Shown here in pieces: positions 7,975 through 15,688 of a DNA stretch of 64,000 nucleotides. The notes under the pieces were generated by a model, which ran no database searches, was not told where the DNA came from, and saw nothing but the letters and a program-made list of their open reading frames with translations. Where the stretch lies: assembly GCA_963696495.1 (NCBI GenBank), contig CAVOKJ010000004.1:372001-436000 (forward strand), written 5' to 3'. The number at the start of each line of letters is the position of its first letter. Position 1 is the stretch's first letter. This DNA is from Bog-756 sp963696495 (lineage in GTDB: Bacteria > Actinomycetota > Acidimicrobiia > Acidimicrobiales > RAAP-2). The position numbers and the translations under genes were made by a program.

Positions 7975-9048
7975 TCAGGTCACGAGCCCGCGACCGTAGA
8001 CAGGGGGGAGGTCGAGGGCGGTGAGCAGGCCGGCGGGGGCCTCCACGACCGCCGGGATGGCGTTGACGAGCCGCATCGCCGTGGCCTTCAGCCCGGCCGT
8101 GTTGTGATCGCCGTCGGTTCCGAGCAACTGGAGGTCGAGGGTGTAGTTGGGTTCGCCGGTGATGGTCACCCGGTAGCAGCCGTGCCCGGCCGGCTGGGGC
8201 CACTCCGGGGCCAGGTCGTCGCGGAGCCGCGTGACGTGCTCCAGCACGATGACCGCCCGGCCGTCGCGGATCCCGCGCAGCTCGAAGTGGAGCGCGGCCG
8301 CCGTTCCCTGCTCGATGGTCCCCGAGTCGACCTCGAAGGTCTCGGTGGCCGGCAGGCGCTCGTACCACTCCTCGACGGAGTCGAGCTCGACCTCGAGGCC
8401 GGCCGCCAACTGGCGTACGACGCTGCCCCAGGCCATGGTCATCACGCCGGTCTGCAGGATCATGGGCACGTCGTCGATGGGCCGCCCGAACCCCATGATG
8501 TCGAAGATGACCATCGGCTGGTTGTAGGTGGCGTAGTTGAGCACCTCGGCCACCCTCACCTCGTCGATGCGCTCGCTGATGCCGGTGAGGGCCAGCGGCA
8601 GGGCGTCGTTGGCGAACCCGGGGTCGATGCCGTTGACGAACAGCGAGACGCCTCCCTCCGCGGCTGCGTCCTGCACGGGCCGGATCATCGAGTCGTCGAC
8701 CACGCCGAAGGGGTACTGGAGGAAGACCGGCCCGCTCGAGACGACGTTGACCCCGGCCCGGAGGATGCGCTGCATGTCCTCGAGAGCCTCCATCAGCCGG
8801 TGGTCGGCCATGGCGGTGTGCACCACCACGTCGGGACCCAGGGCCAGCAGGGCCTCGACGTCGTCGGTGGCGGCCACGCCGAGTTGGCGGCCGAGCCCGG
8901 CGAGCTCACCGGCGTCGCGCCCCACCTTGTCGGGGTTGGACACCCACAGGCCCACGAGCTCGAGGTCGGGTCGAGCGTCGATGCCGGCGATGGCATGCCG
9001 GCCGACGTTGCCCGTGCTCCAGGCGACGACTCGGTACTTCTTGGTCAT
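7975..9048 (-). CDS. DapB-like NAD(P)-dependent amine/amino acid dehydrogenase family protein
   Basis: A 357-residue protein that begins with a Rossmann core, YRVVAWSTGNVGRHAIAGI, followed by the aspartate-rich second strand region. This is the layout of the dihydrodipicolinate-reductase N-terminal family to which 2,4-diaminopentanoate dehydrogenase belongs. The middle shows VNVVSSGPVFLQYPFG and NGIDPGFANDALPL, typical of the actinobacterial members. The exact substrate is not established for most of these. The start is the ATG at 9048 with GAGGAGC a few bases upstream; the longer frame before it encodes only repeat-derived peptide. It lies in the same direction as the SDR gene 100 bases upstream and may be co-transcribed. 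Confidence 0.8.
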   Translation of the reverse strand: MTKKYRVVAWSTGNVGRHAIAGIDARPDLELVGLWVSNPDKVGRDAGELAGLGRQLGVAATDDVEALLALGPDVVVHTAMADHRLMEALEDMQRILRAGVNVVSSGPVFLQYPFGVVDDSMIRPVQDAAAEGGVSLFVNGIDPGFANDALPLALTGISERIDEVRVAEVLNYATYNQPMVIFDIMGFGRPIDDVPMILQTGVMTMAWGSVVRQLAAGLEVELDSVEEWYERLPATETFEVDSGTIEQGTAAALHFELRGIRDGRAVIVLEHVTRLRDDLAPEWPQPAGHGCYRVTITGEPNYTLDLQLLGTDGDHNTAGLKATAMRLVNAIPAVVEAPAGLLTALDLPPVYGRGLVT

Positions 9049-9062
9049 GCGGTGCTCCTCTG

Positions 9063-9107
9063 CGGTGGATGGGTGGACGGTGGATGGGTGGGCGGTGGAT
9101 GGGTGAG
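9063..9107. repeat. Three tandem copies of a 15-bp unit
   Basis: CGGTGGATGGGTGGA repeats three times with one or two changes at the unit ends, in the short gap between the SDR gene and the DapB-like gene and directly before the latter's ribosome site. Confidence 0.8.
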
Positions 9108-9151
9108 CATGGCGGGGGCGGCGGTGGCGTCCGGCTCGGGCCGGCCTCCGC

Positions 9152-9940
9152 TCACACGTCGGGGAGGCCCATGTCGAGGTTGGGCGACTCGATGCCCCCG
9201 TCGACCTCGAGGATCTTCCCGGTGACGTAGGCACCCGCCTCCGAGGCCAGGTAGACGACGGCGGCGGCGATCTCCTCGGGTCGGCCGATCCGACGCAAGG
9301 GTGTGCCCGCCTCCAGGGCGTCACGAAGCTCGTCACTCTGCATCACGATGTCGAGGGCGGAGGTGGCCACCGAGCCCACGGCGATGGCGTTCACCCGGAT
9401 GCGGGGTGCGAGGTCGGCGGCGGCCAGCCTGGTGTAGTGGGCCAGGGCCCCTTTGGCCGTCCCGTAGGCGAGGTACCCGCGGCCGGCGAGCCGGCCCATG
9501 GCCGAGGAGATGTTGACGACCGACCCGCCGCCGCCCTCCAGCATCAGCGGGACCGCCGGTCGGAGCAGCGCGTGGGCGGTCGAGACGTTGAAGTGGAAGG
9601 CCTGCTCCAATCGCCCGGGCGTGGTGTCCATGAACGGGCGGGGCATGGCGCCACCGACGTTGTTGACCACCAGGTCGAGGCGGCCGAATGCCTCACGGGC
9701 GTGGTCGACCAGACCGGCGACCGCCTCGAGGTCGCTCAGGTCGGCGGGGACGACGGCCGCCCGGCGGCCCGCCCCCTCGATCGCCGCGGCGACCTCGTCC
9801 AGCTGGTCCGTCGTCCTGGCCGAGATGAGGACGTCCGCCCCGGCCTGGGCGAGCCCGATGGCGGTGGCGGCACCGATGCCCCGGCCCGCGCCGGTCACGA
9901 CGGCCACCTTGTCGTGCATCTGGAATCGATCGAGGATCAT
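9152..9940 (-). CDS. SDR family NAD(P)-dependent oxidoreductase
   Basis: A classical short-chain dehydrogenase of 262 residues. It has the cofactor motif TGAGRGIG (residues 16-23), NNVG in place of NNAG, catalytic Ser in VVNISSAMG, and the YGTAK active-site Tyr/Lys pair. The R after the second strand (SART) suggests NADP preference. Members near this sequence act on small alcohols, 3-oxoacyl chains or steroids; the substrate is not readable. A G-rich stretch (GGGGGAACC) precedes the ATG. It is upstream of and parallel to the DapB-like dehydrogenase. Confidence 0.88.
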   Translation of the reverse strand: MILDRFQMHDKVAVVTGAGRGIGAATAIGLAQAGADVLISARTTDQLDEVAAAIEGAGRRAAVVPADLSDLEAVAGLVDHAREAFGRLDLVVNNVGGAMPRPFMDTTPGRLEQAFHFNVSTAHALLRPAVPLMLEGGGGSVVNISSAMGRLAGRGYLAYGTAKGALAHYTRLAAADLAPRIRVNAIAVGSVATSALDIVMQSDELRDALEAGTPLRRIGRPEEIAAAVVYLASEAGAYVTGKILEVDGGIESPNLDMGLPDV

Positions 9941-10085
9941 CTGCCGGTTCCCCCTTCGTCGGCCACCGGTGTCGGCGACAGTGCTACCAGTCCGGACGAC
10001 GGACGCGCCAAGCCCGTCGACCGGCGTGCGGCCGGGGGCAGCCGTTCCAACGGTGCCGGCCGACCGGCACCGGCCCCGGCCGGCC

Positions 10086-10550
10086 TCATCCGTCGGCGAT
10101 GTCGGCCACCGCCACGATGTGGGTGGGGCGCACCCTCACCAGTAGCTCGCCCGGCACCCCGTTGCGCCTCCCGTACTCCTCGGCCCGCTCCGCTCCCATG
10201 TAGCGACCGCCGAGCAGGGCCGCCCATCGGGCCACCTCCTCGAGGTCCCCGCTGACCGTCGCCGTCCCCTCGATGGTCACGAACGAGAACGGCGGCCGAT
10301 CGTCGTCGACACAGAGGGCGACCCGCCGGTCGCGTGCCAGAGCCTTCCCCTTCACCGTGTCGGCACCGGTGTTGAACACGATGTCACCGATGGGGGAGTC
10401 GGGACCGATGGCCGTCGTGTCGAGGGCGAACCAGATGGGGGCCACGTGGGGGCGCCCGTCGGCCCGCACCGTGGCCAGCTTGCCGGTGCGGGGCGGCTCG
10501 CCACCGAGGAAGGCGAGGATCTCGGGGTCGGTCATCGGGTGATGGGGCAC
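10086..10550 (-). CDS. PPOX-class F420- or FMN-dependent oxidoreductase
   Basis: A 154-residue split-barrel protein. The pattern GKLATVRADGRPHVAPIWFALD, then NTGADTVKGKALARDRRVALCVDDD and FVTIEGTATV, is that of the pyridoxamine-5'-phosphate-oxidase-like family that binds FMN or F420 in actinobacteria. It probably reduces a small molecule. GTG at 10550 is favoured because GGAGACC lies five bases upstream; an in-frame ATG five codons later is the alternative. The next gene upstream on the same strand is a second PPOX member. Confidence 0.82.
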   Translation of the reverse strand: MPHHPMTDPEILAFLGGEPPRTGKLATVRADGRPHVAPIWFALDTTAIGPDSPIGDIVFNTGADTVKGKALARDRRVALCVDDDRPPFSFVTIEGTATVSGDLEEVARWAALLGGRYMGAERAEEYGRRNGVPGELLVRVRPTHIVAVADIADG

Positions 10551-10694
10551 GTCGGTCTCCCTTCCGTTCCGCCTCGTCCCGTGGTGTGGCGGCCGGTGGC
10601 CGGTGGTGCGGCGGCCGGACGAGCGGTCACCGGCGGTGCGGTCGCACCTGGTGTGGTCGCGGCCCGTCCTGCGCTGTGCGCCACGGTCGACTCG

Positions 10695-11204
10695 TCAGGT
10701 GGGGCGCGTCGGAGGGAGCCCGAGCTTGCGGTGGTCCCACGACACGGTGCGCTCGACATGGAGCTTGGCCACGATGCGCTTGTTGAGCATGGCCTCGACC
10801 ATCGGCCGCAGCTCCTCGGTGTAGGCCCCGTAGTACCGCTCGAAGAGGTTGACCCCGAGCTCCCACATCTTCTCGGGGTCGTCGACGATCTCGGCCCGGC
10901 CGACCAGCTCGACGCCCCGCAGCTCCTCGTAGTAGTCCCCGTCCTCGAACATGCAGGTCAGACGGGGGTCGCGGCCGAGGTTGACCGCCTTTTGCGCCTT
11001 GGCCTTCGTCTCGATGGCGATCGACCCGCCCAGGAACCCGTACCACATGGCCACGGCGTGGATGGAGCCGTCGTGGTTGAGGGTGCACATGGTCATCGGG
11101 CGACGCTCGTGGAGGAAGGCGTCGACCTCGTCGGGGGTCATCTTGATGAGATCACGCTGGTTGACCCCGTGGCCCATCTGTTGCGGCGGCTGTTGGTCGC
11201 TCAT
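10695..11204 (-). CDS. PPOX-fold (pyridoxamine 5'-phosphate oxidase-like) protein
   Basis: A 169-residue split-barrel protein with TMCTLNHDGSIHAVAMWYGFLGGSIAIETKAKAQKAVNLGRDPRLTCMFEDGD, the hallmark run of FMN/F420-binding PPOX proteins. The C-terminal segment has RIVAKLHVERTVSWDHRKL, common in mycobacterial relatives. The start is the ATG at 11204 with AGAGGACC just before it. The longer frame upstream would translate the GATGGCTGCC repeats and is rejected. The gene diverges from the LMW phosphatase, so the decamer repeat lies in the shared upstream region. Confidence 0.8.
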   Translation of the reverse strand: MSDQQPPQQMGHGVNQRDLIKMTPDEVDAFLHERRPMTMCTLNHDGSIHAVAMWYGFLGGSIAIETKAKAQKAVNLGRDPRLTCMFEDGDYYEELRGVELVGRAEIVDDPEKMWELGVNLFERYYGAYTEELRPMVEAMLNKRIVAKLHVERTVSWDHRKLGLPPTRPT

Positions 11205-11287
11205 CTGGTCCTCTGGCCCTCCTTCGGCTCCGGTACCGGTGCACCCGTGGGCAGCGTACTGGTGCCATGGCACCGCGGTGCAACCTC

Positions 11288-11347
11288 GATGGCTGCCGAT
11301 GGCTGCCGATGGCTGCCGATGGCTGCCGATGGCTGCCGATGGCTGCC
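11288..11347. repeat. Six perfect tandem copies of GATGGCTGCC
   Basis: Six uninterrupted identical 10-bp units lie between the divergent starts of the PPOX gene (11204) and the phosphatase gene (11381). The unit is not a multiple of three. The perfect identity suggests recent expansion. Confidence 0.95.
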
Positions 11348-11380
11348 GACCCCGGCCACGCCGCGGTACAGAATGTCCGG

Positions 11381-11932
11381 GTGCCGCCAACCCCTCCGCC
11401 CGATGGCCGTGGTCGGTTCGGGGTCTGCTTCGTCTGCACCGGCAACATCTGCCGCTCGCCCATGGCCGACGTCGTGCTCCGCACCCTGGCCAGCCGGGCG
11501 ACGATGTCCGACGGGTCCGACCTCGCCGGGCGGCTGACCGTGTGGAGCGCCGGCACCGGAGGGTGGCACGCCGGTGAGCCCATGGACGAGCGGGCCCGGG
11601 CCGCCCTCGAGCGGAGGGGCTACGCGGACGACGGCCACCGGGCGCAGAAGTTCGAGACGGCGTGGTTCGAGACGGCCGGTCTCCTGGTGTGCATGGACCG
11701 CGGCCACCAGCAGACCCTGGTGAGCCTCGGCCGGGGCAGGTCGGGCGACGACCGCTTCGACGACCAGCTGGTCATGCTGCGTCAGTTCGACCCCCGGGCG
11801 GGGGGAGCGGTCGACGTGCCCGACCCCTACTACGGCGACGACGCCGACTTCGAGCGCTGTCTGGACCTGGTCGAGGCCGGCTGTCAGGGGTTGGTCGCAG
11901 CCCTGGTCGGCGGCCTGCTCGACCAGGGATGA
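11381..11932 (+). CDS. Low-molecular-weight protein tyrosine phosphatase family
   Basis: A 183-residue protein. The catalytic P-loop VCTGNICRSP gives Cys19 and Arg25 (CX5R). The acid loop DPYYGDD near residue 146 supplies the general-acid Asp. The order and spacing match LMW-PTPases, which dephosphorylate protein tyrosines, although arsenate reductases share the fold. An insertion between the P-loop and the WSAGTGGWHAGEPMDERA block makes it slightly longer than usual. GTG at 11381 is chosen because the frame upstream only translates the decamer repeats. TACAGA, an imperfect -10, sits 8 bases upstream. Confidence 0.85.
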   Translation: MPPTPPPDGRGRFGVCFVCTGNICRSPMADVVLRTLASRATMSDGSDLAGRLTVWSAGTGGWHAGEPMDERARAALERRGYADDGHRAQKFETAWFETAGLLVCMDRGHQQTLVSLGRGRSGDDRFDDQLVMLRQFDPRAGGAVDVPDPYYGDDADFERCLDLVEAGCQGLVAALVGGLLDQG

Positions 11933-11953
11933 GGTCGGCGGCGGGACCGGGCC

Positions 11954-13528
11954 TCACCCGAAGGTGACGAAGGACTCCTGCTCGAAGGAGCGCAGGCGTT
12001 CGTAGTTGTCCTGCAGCGCCGACCGCCGCGAGCGGTCGTTGGCCAGATTGACCAGTTCGTGCGGATCCACGTCGTGGTCGTACCACTCGTGGTCGTTGTC
12101 GTCGAAGGCGCAGTCCACGTCGAAGAGCTTGTGGCCCGGTGACTTGCCCCACAGGCCCGTCGACGGCTTGCCGCCCCCCACGCCGTAGTAGCGGGCGTAC
12201 TTGGTGTGCCCGTCGTAGAAGCCGCGCAGGGCGTAGCGCACGTTGTTGAGGGCGGTGGTCTGGGCGGAGTCCTGGGCGAACAGGATGTGGTCCCGAACCG
12301 AAGCCGTGGAGTCGGCCAGGACCGGTGACAGGTCGGTCCCCTGGACCGTGGCCGCCGCCGTCGCCGGGTCGACGCCCGCCAGTGAGCAGATGGTGGCGGC
12401 CAGGTCGACGTGTGATCCGAGCGAGGCGGTGACCGACCCCGGGGAGGTGACCCCGGGGACCTTCACGTAGAGGGGCACCCGCATGATCTCGTCGTAGACG
12501 AAGGGCCCCTTGGAGCGCAGCCCGTGCGAACCGCACATGTCGCCGTGGTCGGAGGTGAAGATGATCACAGTGTCGTCCCAGGCCCCCGACGCCTCCAGCG
12601 CGGCCAGCACCGTGCCCAGGTTGCGGTCGGCCATCTGGTGCAGGTGCACGTAGTAGTCGAGATGGCGCAACCACGCGCCCTTGTCGGCCGGGTCGATGTA
12701 CCCCCACAGGCCGTGCTGCTGGTCCCAGCGCCACTGCCGGTGGGCCTCGGGCTTGGTATGGAGGTCGTCGTCGAAGTTGGGGGGCAGCTGGTCGACGACC
12801 TCGGGGTAGGGATCGGTGAAGACCGGGAGTGGGTCGTCGTCCTTCCAGGCGGCGGACTCGAGCACCGACCGGATGGCGGCGACGTCGTCGGGGTGGCGTT
12901 CGCGGTAGCCGGGTTGGTCGACCGGGAACCACATGACGTCGTGGGGGTTGACGAGGGCCACGGTCAGGAACCAGGGATCGGCCGGACCCGAGGAGGCGGG
13001 ATCGGTTCCTGCGCTGCCCGCCGCCCCGCCGGGCCCCGCCGCGCCGCCGGGTCGGGCGTTCTCGGTCAGCCAGTGGGCGGCATTGGACGCGATCAGCGGA
13101 TCGAAGTGGACACCGGTGCCGGCCCATCCCATGAAGTGGCGGTCGTTGCCGTCCCAGTCGGCGAAGCCGTAGGACTCCATGTCCGGCGTGGGGGAGTGGG
13201 ACAGGTGCCACTTGCCGATGTAGGACGAGCGGTAGCCGGCCCCGTCGAGGAGCGAGCCCAGGGTGGGGGTGGAGGTGGGGAGCTCCCGGTGCTCGGGCAT
13301 GATCACGTTGTCCACCACACCGTGGCCGGGCAGGTACCGACCGGTGAACAGGCTGGCGCGGCTCGGGGAGCACGGCGAGGAGTGGGTGAAGTAGTCGGTG
13401 AACTCGAGCCCTTCGTCGCGCAGCCGGTCCCGCCAGGGGAGGGACACGTCGGGTGGGAGCCAGGAGCGCTGGCGTTCCTGGTCGGAGACGATGAGCAGGA
13501 TGTTGGGACGCGCGGTGGACTCGGCCAT
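11954..13528 (-). CDS. Sulfatase (type I, formylglycine-dependent)
   Basis: A 524-residue arylsulfatase-family enzyme without a visible signal peptide. It has the metal-site start NILLIVSDQ, the CXPSR signature CSPSR with Cys53 to be converted to formylglycine, GKWHL, and TSDHGDMCGSHGL with the distal metal ligands. Catalytic parts appear complete. A Gly/Ala-rich insertion of about 20 residues (GGAAGPGGAAGSAG) lies around residue 160. Substrate unknown. The gene diverges from the DUF35/thiolase operon, and both upstream regions share about 120 bases. A second, distant sulfatase is at 23452. Confidence 0.88.
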   Translation of the reverse strand: MAESTARPNILLIVSDQERQRSWLPPDVSLPWRDRLRDEGLEFTDYFTHSSPCSPSRASLFTGRYLPGHGVVDNVIMPEHRELPTSTPTLGSLLDGAGYRSSYIGKWHLSHSPTPDMESYGFADWDGNDRHFMGWAGTGVHFDPLIASNAAHWLTENARPGGAAGPGGAAGSAGTDPASSGPADPWFLTVALVNPHDVMWFPVDQPGYRERHPDDVAAIRSVLESAAWKDDDPLPVFTDPYPEVVDQLPPNFDDDLHTKPEAHRQWRWDQQHGLWGYIDPADKGAWLRHLDYYVHLHQMADRNLGTVLAALEASGAWDDTVIIFTSDHGDMCGSHGLRSKGPFVYDEIMRVPLYVKVPGVTSPGSVTASLGSHVDLAATICSLAGVDPATAAATVQGTDLSPVLADSTASVRDHILFAQDSAQTTALNNVRYALRGFYDGHTKYARYYGVGGGKPSTGLWGKSPGHKLFDVDCAFDDNDHEWYDHDVDPHELVNLANDRSRRSALQDNYERLRSFEQESFVTFG

Positions 13529-13589
13529 GGTGGGTCACGGTAGCGCCAACGATTCGCCGCCGGCGCGGCGGGCTGCTGGCGGTCAAAAG

Positions 13590-13603
13590 TGAAATGTGTT
13601 CTA
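13590..13603. promoter_or_regulatory. KstR-like operator before the DUF35/thiolase operon
   Basis: TGAAATGTGTTCTA fits the published KstR pattern TnnAACnnGTTnnA with one mismatch (T for C at position 6). KstR is the TetR-family repressor of steroid catabolism in mycobacteria and rhodococci. The site lies between the divergent sulfatase and DUF35 genes, in a locally AT-rich patch. Confidence 0.45.
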
Positions 13604-13647
13604 CTTTCGGAAATTCAGGTTGGACGAGATAGCAGGGGGAGGGACGG

Positions 13648-14103
13648 ATGCCCGAGAGTGAAGCGCTGCATGCCAGCCACCGCCTCGAATACCCGTACTC
13701 GCGGTCCGTGGGCCCGGTGATCGGGGCCTTCCTGACCGGACTGCGCGACGGGAAGCTCTTCGGGGTGCGGGGCGCCGGCGGCTCGGTCATCGTCCCACCC
13801 ACCGAGTACGACCCGACCACCGGTGACGACACCGGTGAGCTGGTCGAGGTGGGTCCGGGCGGCGTGGTCGAGACGTGGGCCTGGGTGGCGGAGCCGCTGC
13901 CGAAGCACCCCCTCCAGACCCCGTTCGCCTGGGCGCTCATCCGCCTCGACGGTGCCGACACCGCCCTCCTCCACGTCGTGGACTCGGGAGGGGCGGACCG
14001 GCTGGCCTCCGGCGACCGGGTCACCGTCCGGTTCCGGCCCGAGGCCGAACGCATCGGGGCGATGGCCGACATCGAGGCGTTCGTGCCGGTGGGGGCGTCG
14101 TGA
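13648..14103 (+). CDS. DUF35-type OB-fold protein without zinc cysteines
   Basis: A 151-residue protein with the usual DUF35 order: helix FLTGLRDGKLFGVRGAGGSVIVPPTEYDP where a rubredoxin-like zinc ribbon should be, then an OB fold ending in VTVRFRPEA. The four ribbon cysteines are replaced (GVRGAGGS, YDPTTGD), so no zinc is expected. DUF35 proteins partner thiolase-like subunits, for example ChsH2 with Ltp2 in steroid side-chain removal. GGGGGAGGGACGG precedes the ATG. Its stop overlaps the GTG of the next DUF35 gene by GTGA, which implies coupled translation and perhaps a two-DUF35 complex. Confidence 0.8.
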   Translation: MPESEALHASHRLEYPYSRSVGPVIGAFLTGLRDGKLFGVRGAGGSVIVPPTEYDPTTGDDTGELVEVGPGGVVETWAWVAEPLPKHPLQTPFAWALIRLDGADTALLHVVDSGGADRLASGDRVTVRFRPEAERIGAMADIEAFVPVGAS

Positions 14104-14615
14104 CGGCCGAGGAGACCGCCGTCGAGGAGCGGGGCCCGGTGACCACCCTGGCCACACCCATCCGCCTCGACTTCGACTTCACCCCGGGCGTGGCCCAGTC
14201 GCGGTTCCTCCGGGGCCTCGAACAGGGCAAGTTCATGGGCCAGCGCTGCTCGGTGTGCGGGAAGGTCTATGTGCCCTCCCGCGGCTCGTGCCCCACCGAC
14301 GGCGTCCCGACCACCGAGGACGTGGAGCTGGCGAACGTGGGCACCATCACCACCTACTGCGTGGTCAACGTGCCATTCGCCGGTCAGTCCATCGAGATCC
14401 CCTACATCTGCGCCCAGGTGCTGCTCGACGGGGCCAACCTCTCGTTCATGGGCCTCATCCAGGAGATCCCCACCGACCAGATCCGGATGGGCATGCGGGT
14501 CGAGGCGGTCTGGGTCGAGCCCGACGAGCTGACCCCGTCCCTGGCCTCGGTCCGGTACTTCCGGCCCAACGGGCAGCCCGACGCCGACTACGAGTCGTAC
14601 AAGGAGTACCTGTGA
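14100..14615 (+). CDS. DUF35 OB-fold protein with zinc ribbon
   Basis: A 171-residue protein. After about 40 residues comes SRFLRGLEQGKFMGQRCSVCGKVYVPSRGSCP, with three clear zinc-ribbon Cys (CxxC...C), then an OB-fold domain (VGTITTYCVVNVPFAGQ through VEAVWVEP) and the tail YFRPNG. This is the acyl-CoA-binding accessory subunit type that docks to thiolase-like lipid-transfer proteins. It overlaps the previous gene by GTGA and the next by GTGA, so all are probably made in fixed proportion. The paired intact and Cys-less DUF35 genes mirror the two thiolase-like genes downstream. Confidence 0.87.
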   Translation: MTAEETAVEERGPVTTLATPIRLDFDFTPGVAQSRFLRGLEQGKFMGQRCSVCGKVYVPSRGSCPTDGVPTTEDVELANVGTITTYCVVNVPFAGQSIEIPYICAQVLLDGANLSFMGLIQEIPTDQIRMGMRVEAVWVEPDELTPSLASVRYFRPNGQPDADYESYKEYL

Positions 14616-15688
14616 GCGCCGCCCGCCGCACGCCGCGGCCCGTCTCGGTCGCCTCGTTCGCCCAGGCGCAGAACGTCCGTCGCGACGTCGAGCACAACGA
14701 GGTCGAGATGCTCATGCCGGTGATCGCCGAGGTGTTCGGCAACATCGGGATCACCAAGGACGACGTCGACTTCATCTGCTCGGGATCGACCGACTACCTG
14801 ATCGGCGGACCGTTCAGCTTCGTGATGGCCCTCGACGCGGTGGGGGTGTGGCCCCCCCGCTCGGAGAGCCACGTGGAGATGGACGGGGCCTGGGCCCTGT
14901 ACGAGGCGTGGGTCCTCCTCCAAGAGGGTGAGATCGACGCCGCGCTGGTCTACTCGTTCGGCCGCTCGTCCCTCGGCGATCTGAGGGAGATCCTCGCCCT
15001 GCAGCTCGACCCCTACTACCTCGCCCCCCTGTGGCCCGACCCGGTCAGCCTGGCCGCGCTGCAGGCCCGGGCCCTGATCGATGCCGGCCAGGCCACCGAG
15101 GCCGACTTCGCCGCCATCGCCGCCCGGAGCCGGAAGGATGCCCTCGCCAATCCCCGGGCCCAGGTGGCCGGCGACGTGCCGGCCGAGACGCTGCTCGAGG
15201 ACGACTACGTGGTGTCGCCACTGCGGCGACACGCGCTGCCACCGATCACCGACGGGGCCGCCGCCATCGTCCTGGCCGCCGGGGACAAGGCGACCCGCTG
15301 GTCGGAGCGCCCGGCCTGGATCACCGGCTTCGACCATCGGATGGAGACCCACTCCCTCGGAGCGCGCGATCTGACGTCGTCGCCGTCGACGGCCAAGGCG
15401 GCCGACGTGGCCGGTGTGGCGGACGGACCCGTCGACGTGGCCGAGATCCATGCGCCCTACGCCCACCAGGAGATCATCGTGCGCCGGGCCCTCGGGCTCG
15501 ACGACGACGTGACCGTCAACCCGTCGGGCGGCCCGCTGGCGGCCAACCCCCTGATGTCGGCCGGCCTGATCCGGATCGGCGAGGCCGCCGCCCGGGTCGC
15601 CTCGGGCGAGGCCCGACGGGCCGTGGCCCACGCCACCTCGGGGCCCTGCCTGCAACAGAACCTCGTCTGCGTCCTGGAGGGTGAGTGA
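14612..15688 (+). CDS. Thiolase-like protein lacking Cys and His (first of pair)
   Basis: A 358-residue thiolase-fold protein of the lipid-transfer/SCP-x group, shown by ITDGAAAIVLA, VDVAEIHAPYAHQE and NPSGGPLAANPLMSAGLIRIGEAA. The residue that should be the nucleophilic Cys lies in SHVEMDGAWALYEA, which contains no Cys, and GHP is replaced by ANP. It is therefore unlikely to be an ordinary thiolase; retro-aldol or scaffold roles are known for such relatives. It has about 30 fewer N-terminal residues than its partner. Starts at a GTG overlapping the previous TGA. Confidence 0.82.
   Translation: MSAARRTPRPVSVASFAQAQNVRRDVEHNEVEMLMPVIAEVFGNIGITKDDVDFICSGSTDYLIGGPFSFVMALDAVGVWPPRSESHVEMDGAWALYEAWVLLQEGEIDAALVYSFGRSSLGDLREILALQLDPYYLAPLWPDPVSLAALQARALIDAGQATEADFAAIAARSRKDALANPRAQVAGDVPAETLLEDDYVVSPLRRHALPPITDGAAAIVLAAGDKATRWSERPAWITGFDHRMETHSLGARDLTSSPSTAKAADVAGVADGPVDVAEIHAPYAHQEIIVRRALGLDDDVTVNPSGGPLAANPLMSAGLIRIGEAAARVASGEARRAVAHATSGPCLQQNLVCVLEGE

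Noticed and set aside
5939..7999. 686-codon plus-strand ORF antisense to the ABC exporter
   Set aside because: Composition is rich in His, Gly, Asp and Gln with no fold or motif. The opposite strand has a complete ABC exporter. This is a GC-codon shadow.
8104..9225. 373-codon plus-strand ORF over the DapB-like gene
   Set aside because: It has repeated Gly/Val/His-rich text and no domain; the minus strand encodes a full Rossmann enzyme with a good ribosome site.
11288..11347. Decamer array considered as a CRISPR array
   Set aside because: Units are contiguous, 10 bp long and have no spacers; no cas genes are present.
12524..13543. 339-codon plus-strand ORF over the sulfatase
   Set aside because: No motif; antisense to an intact sulfatase with all catalytic residues.
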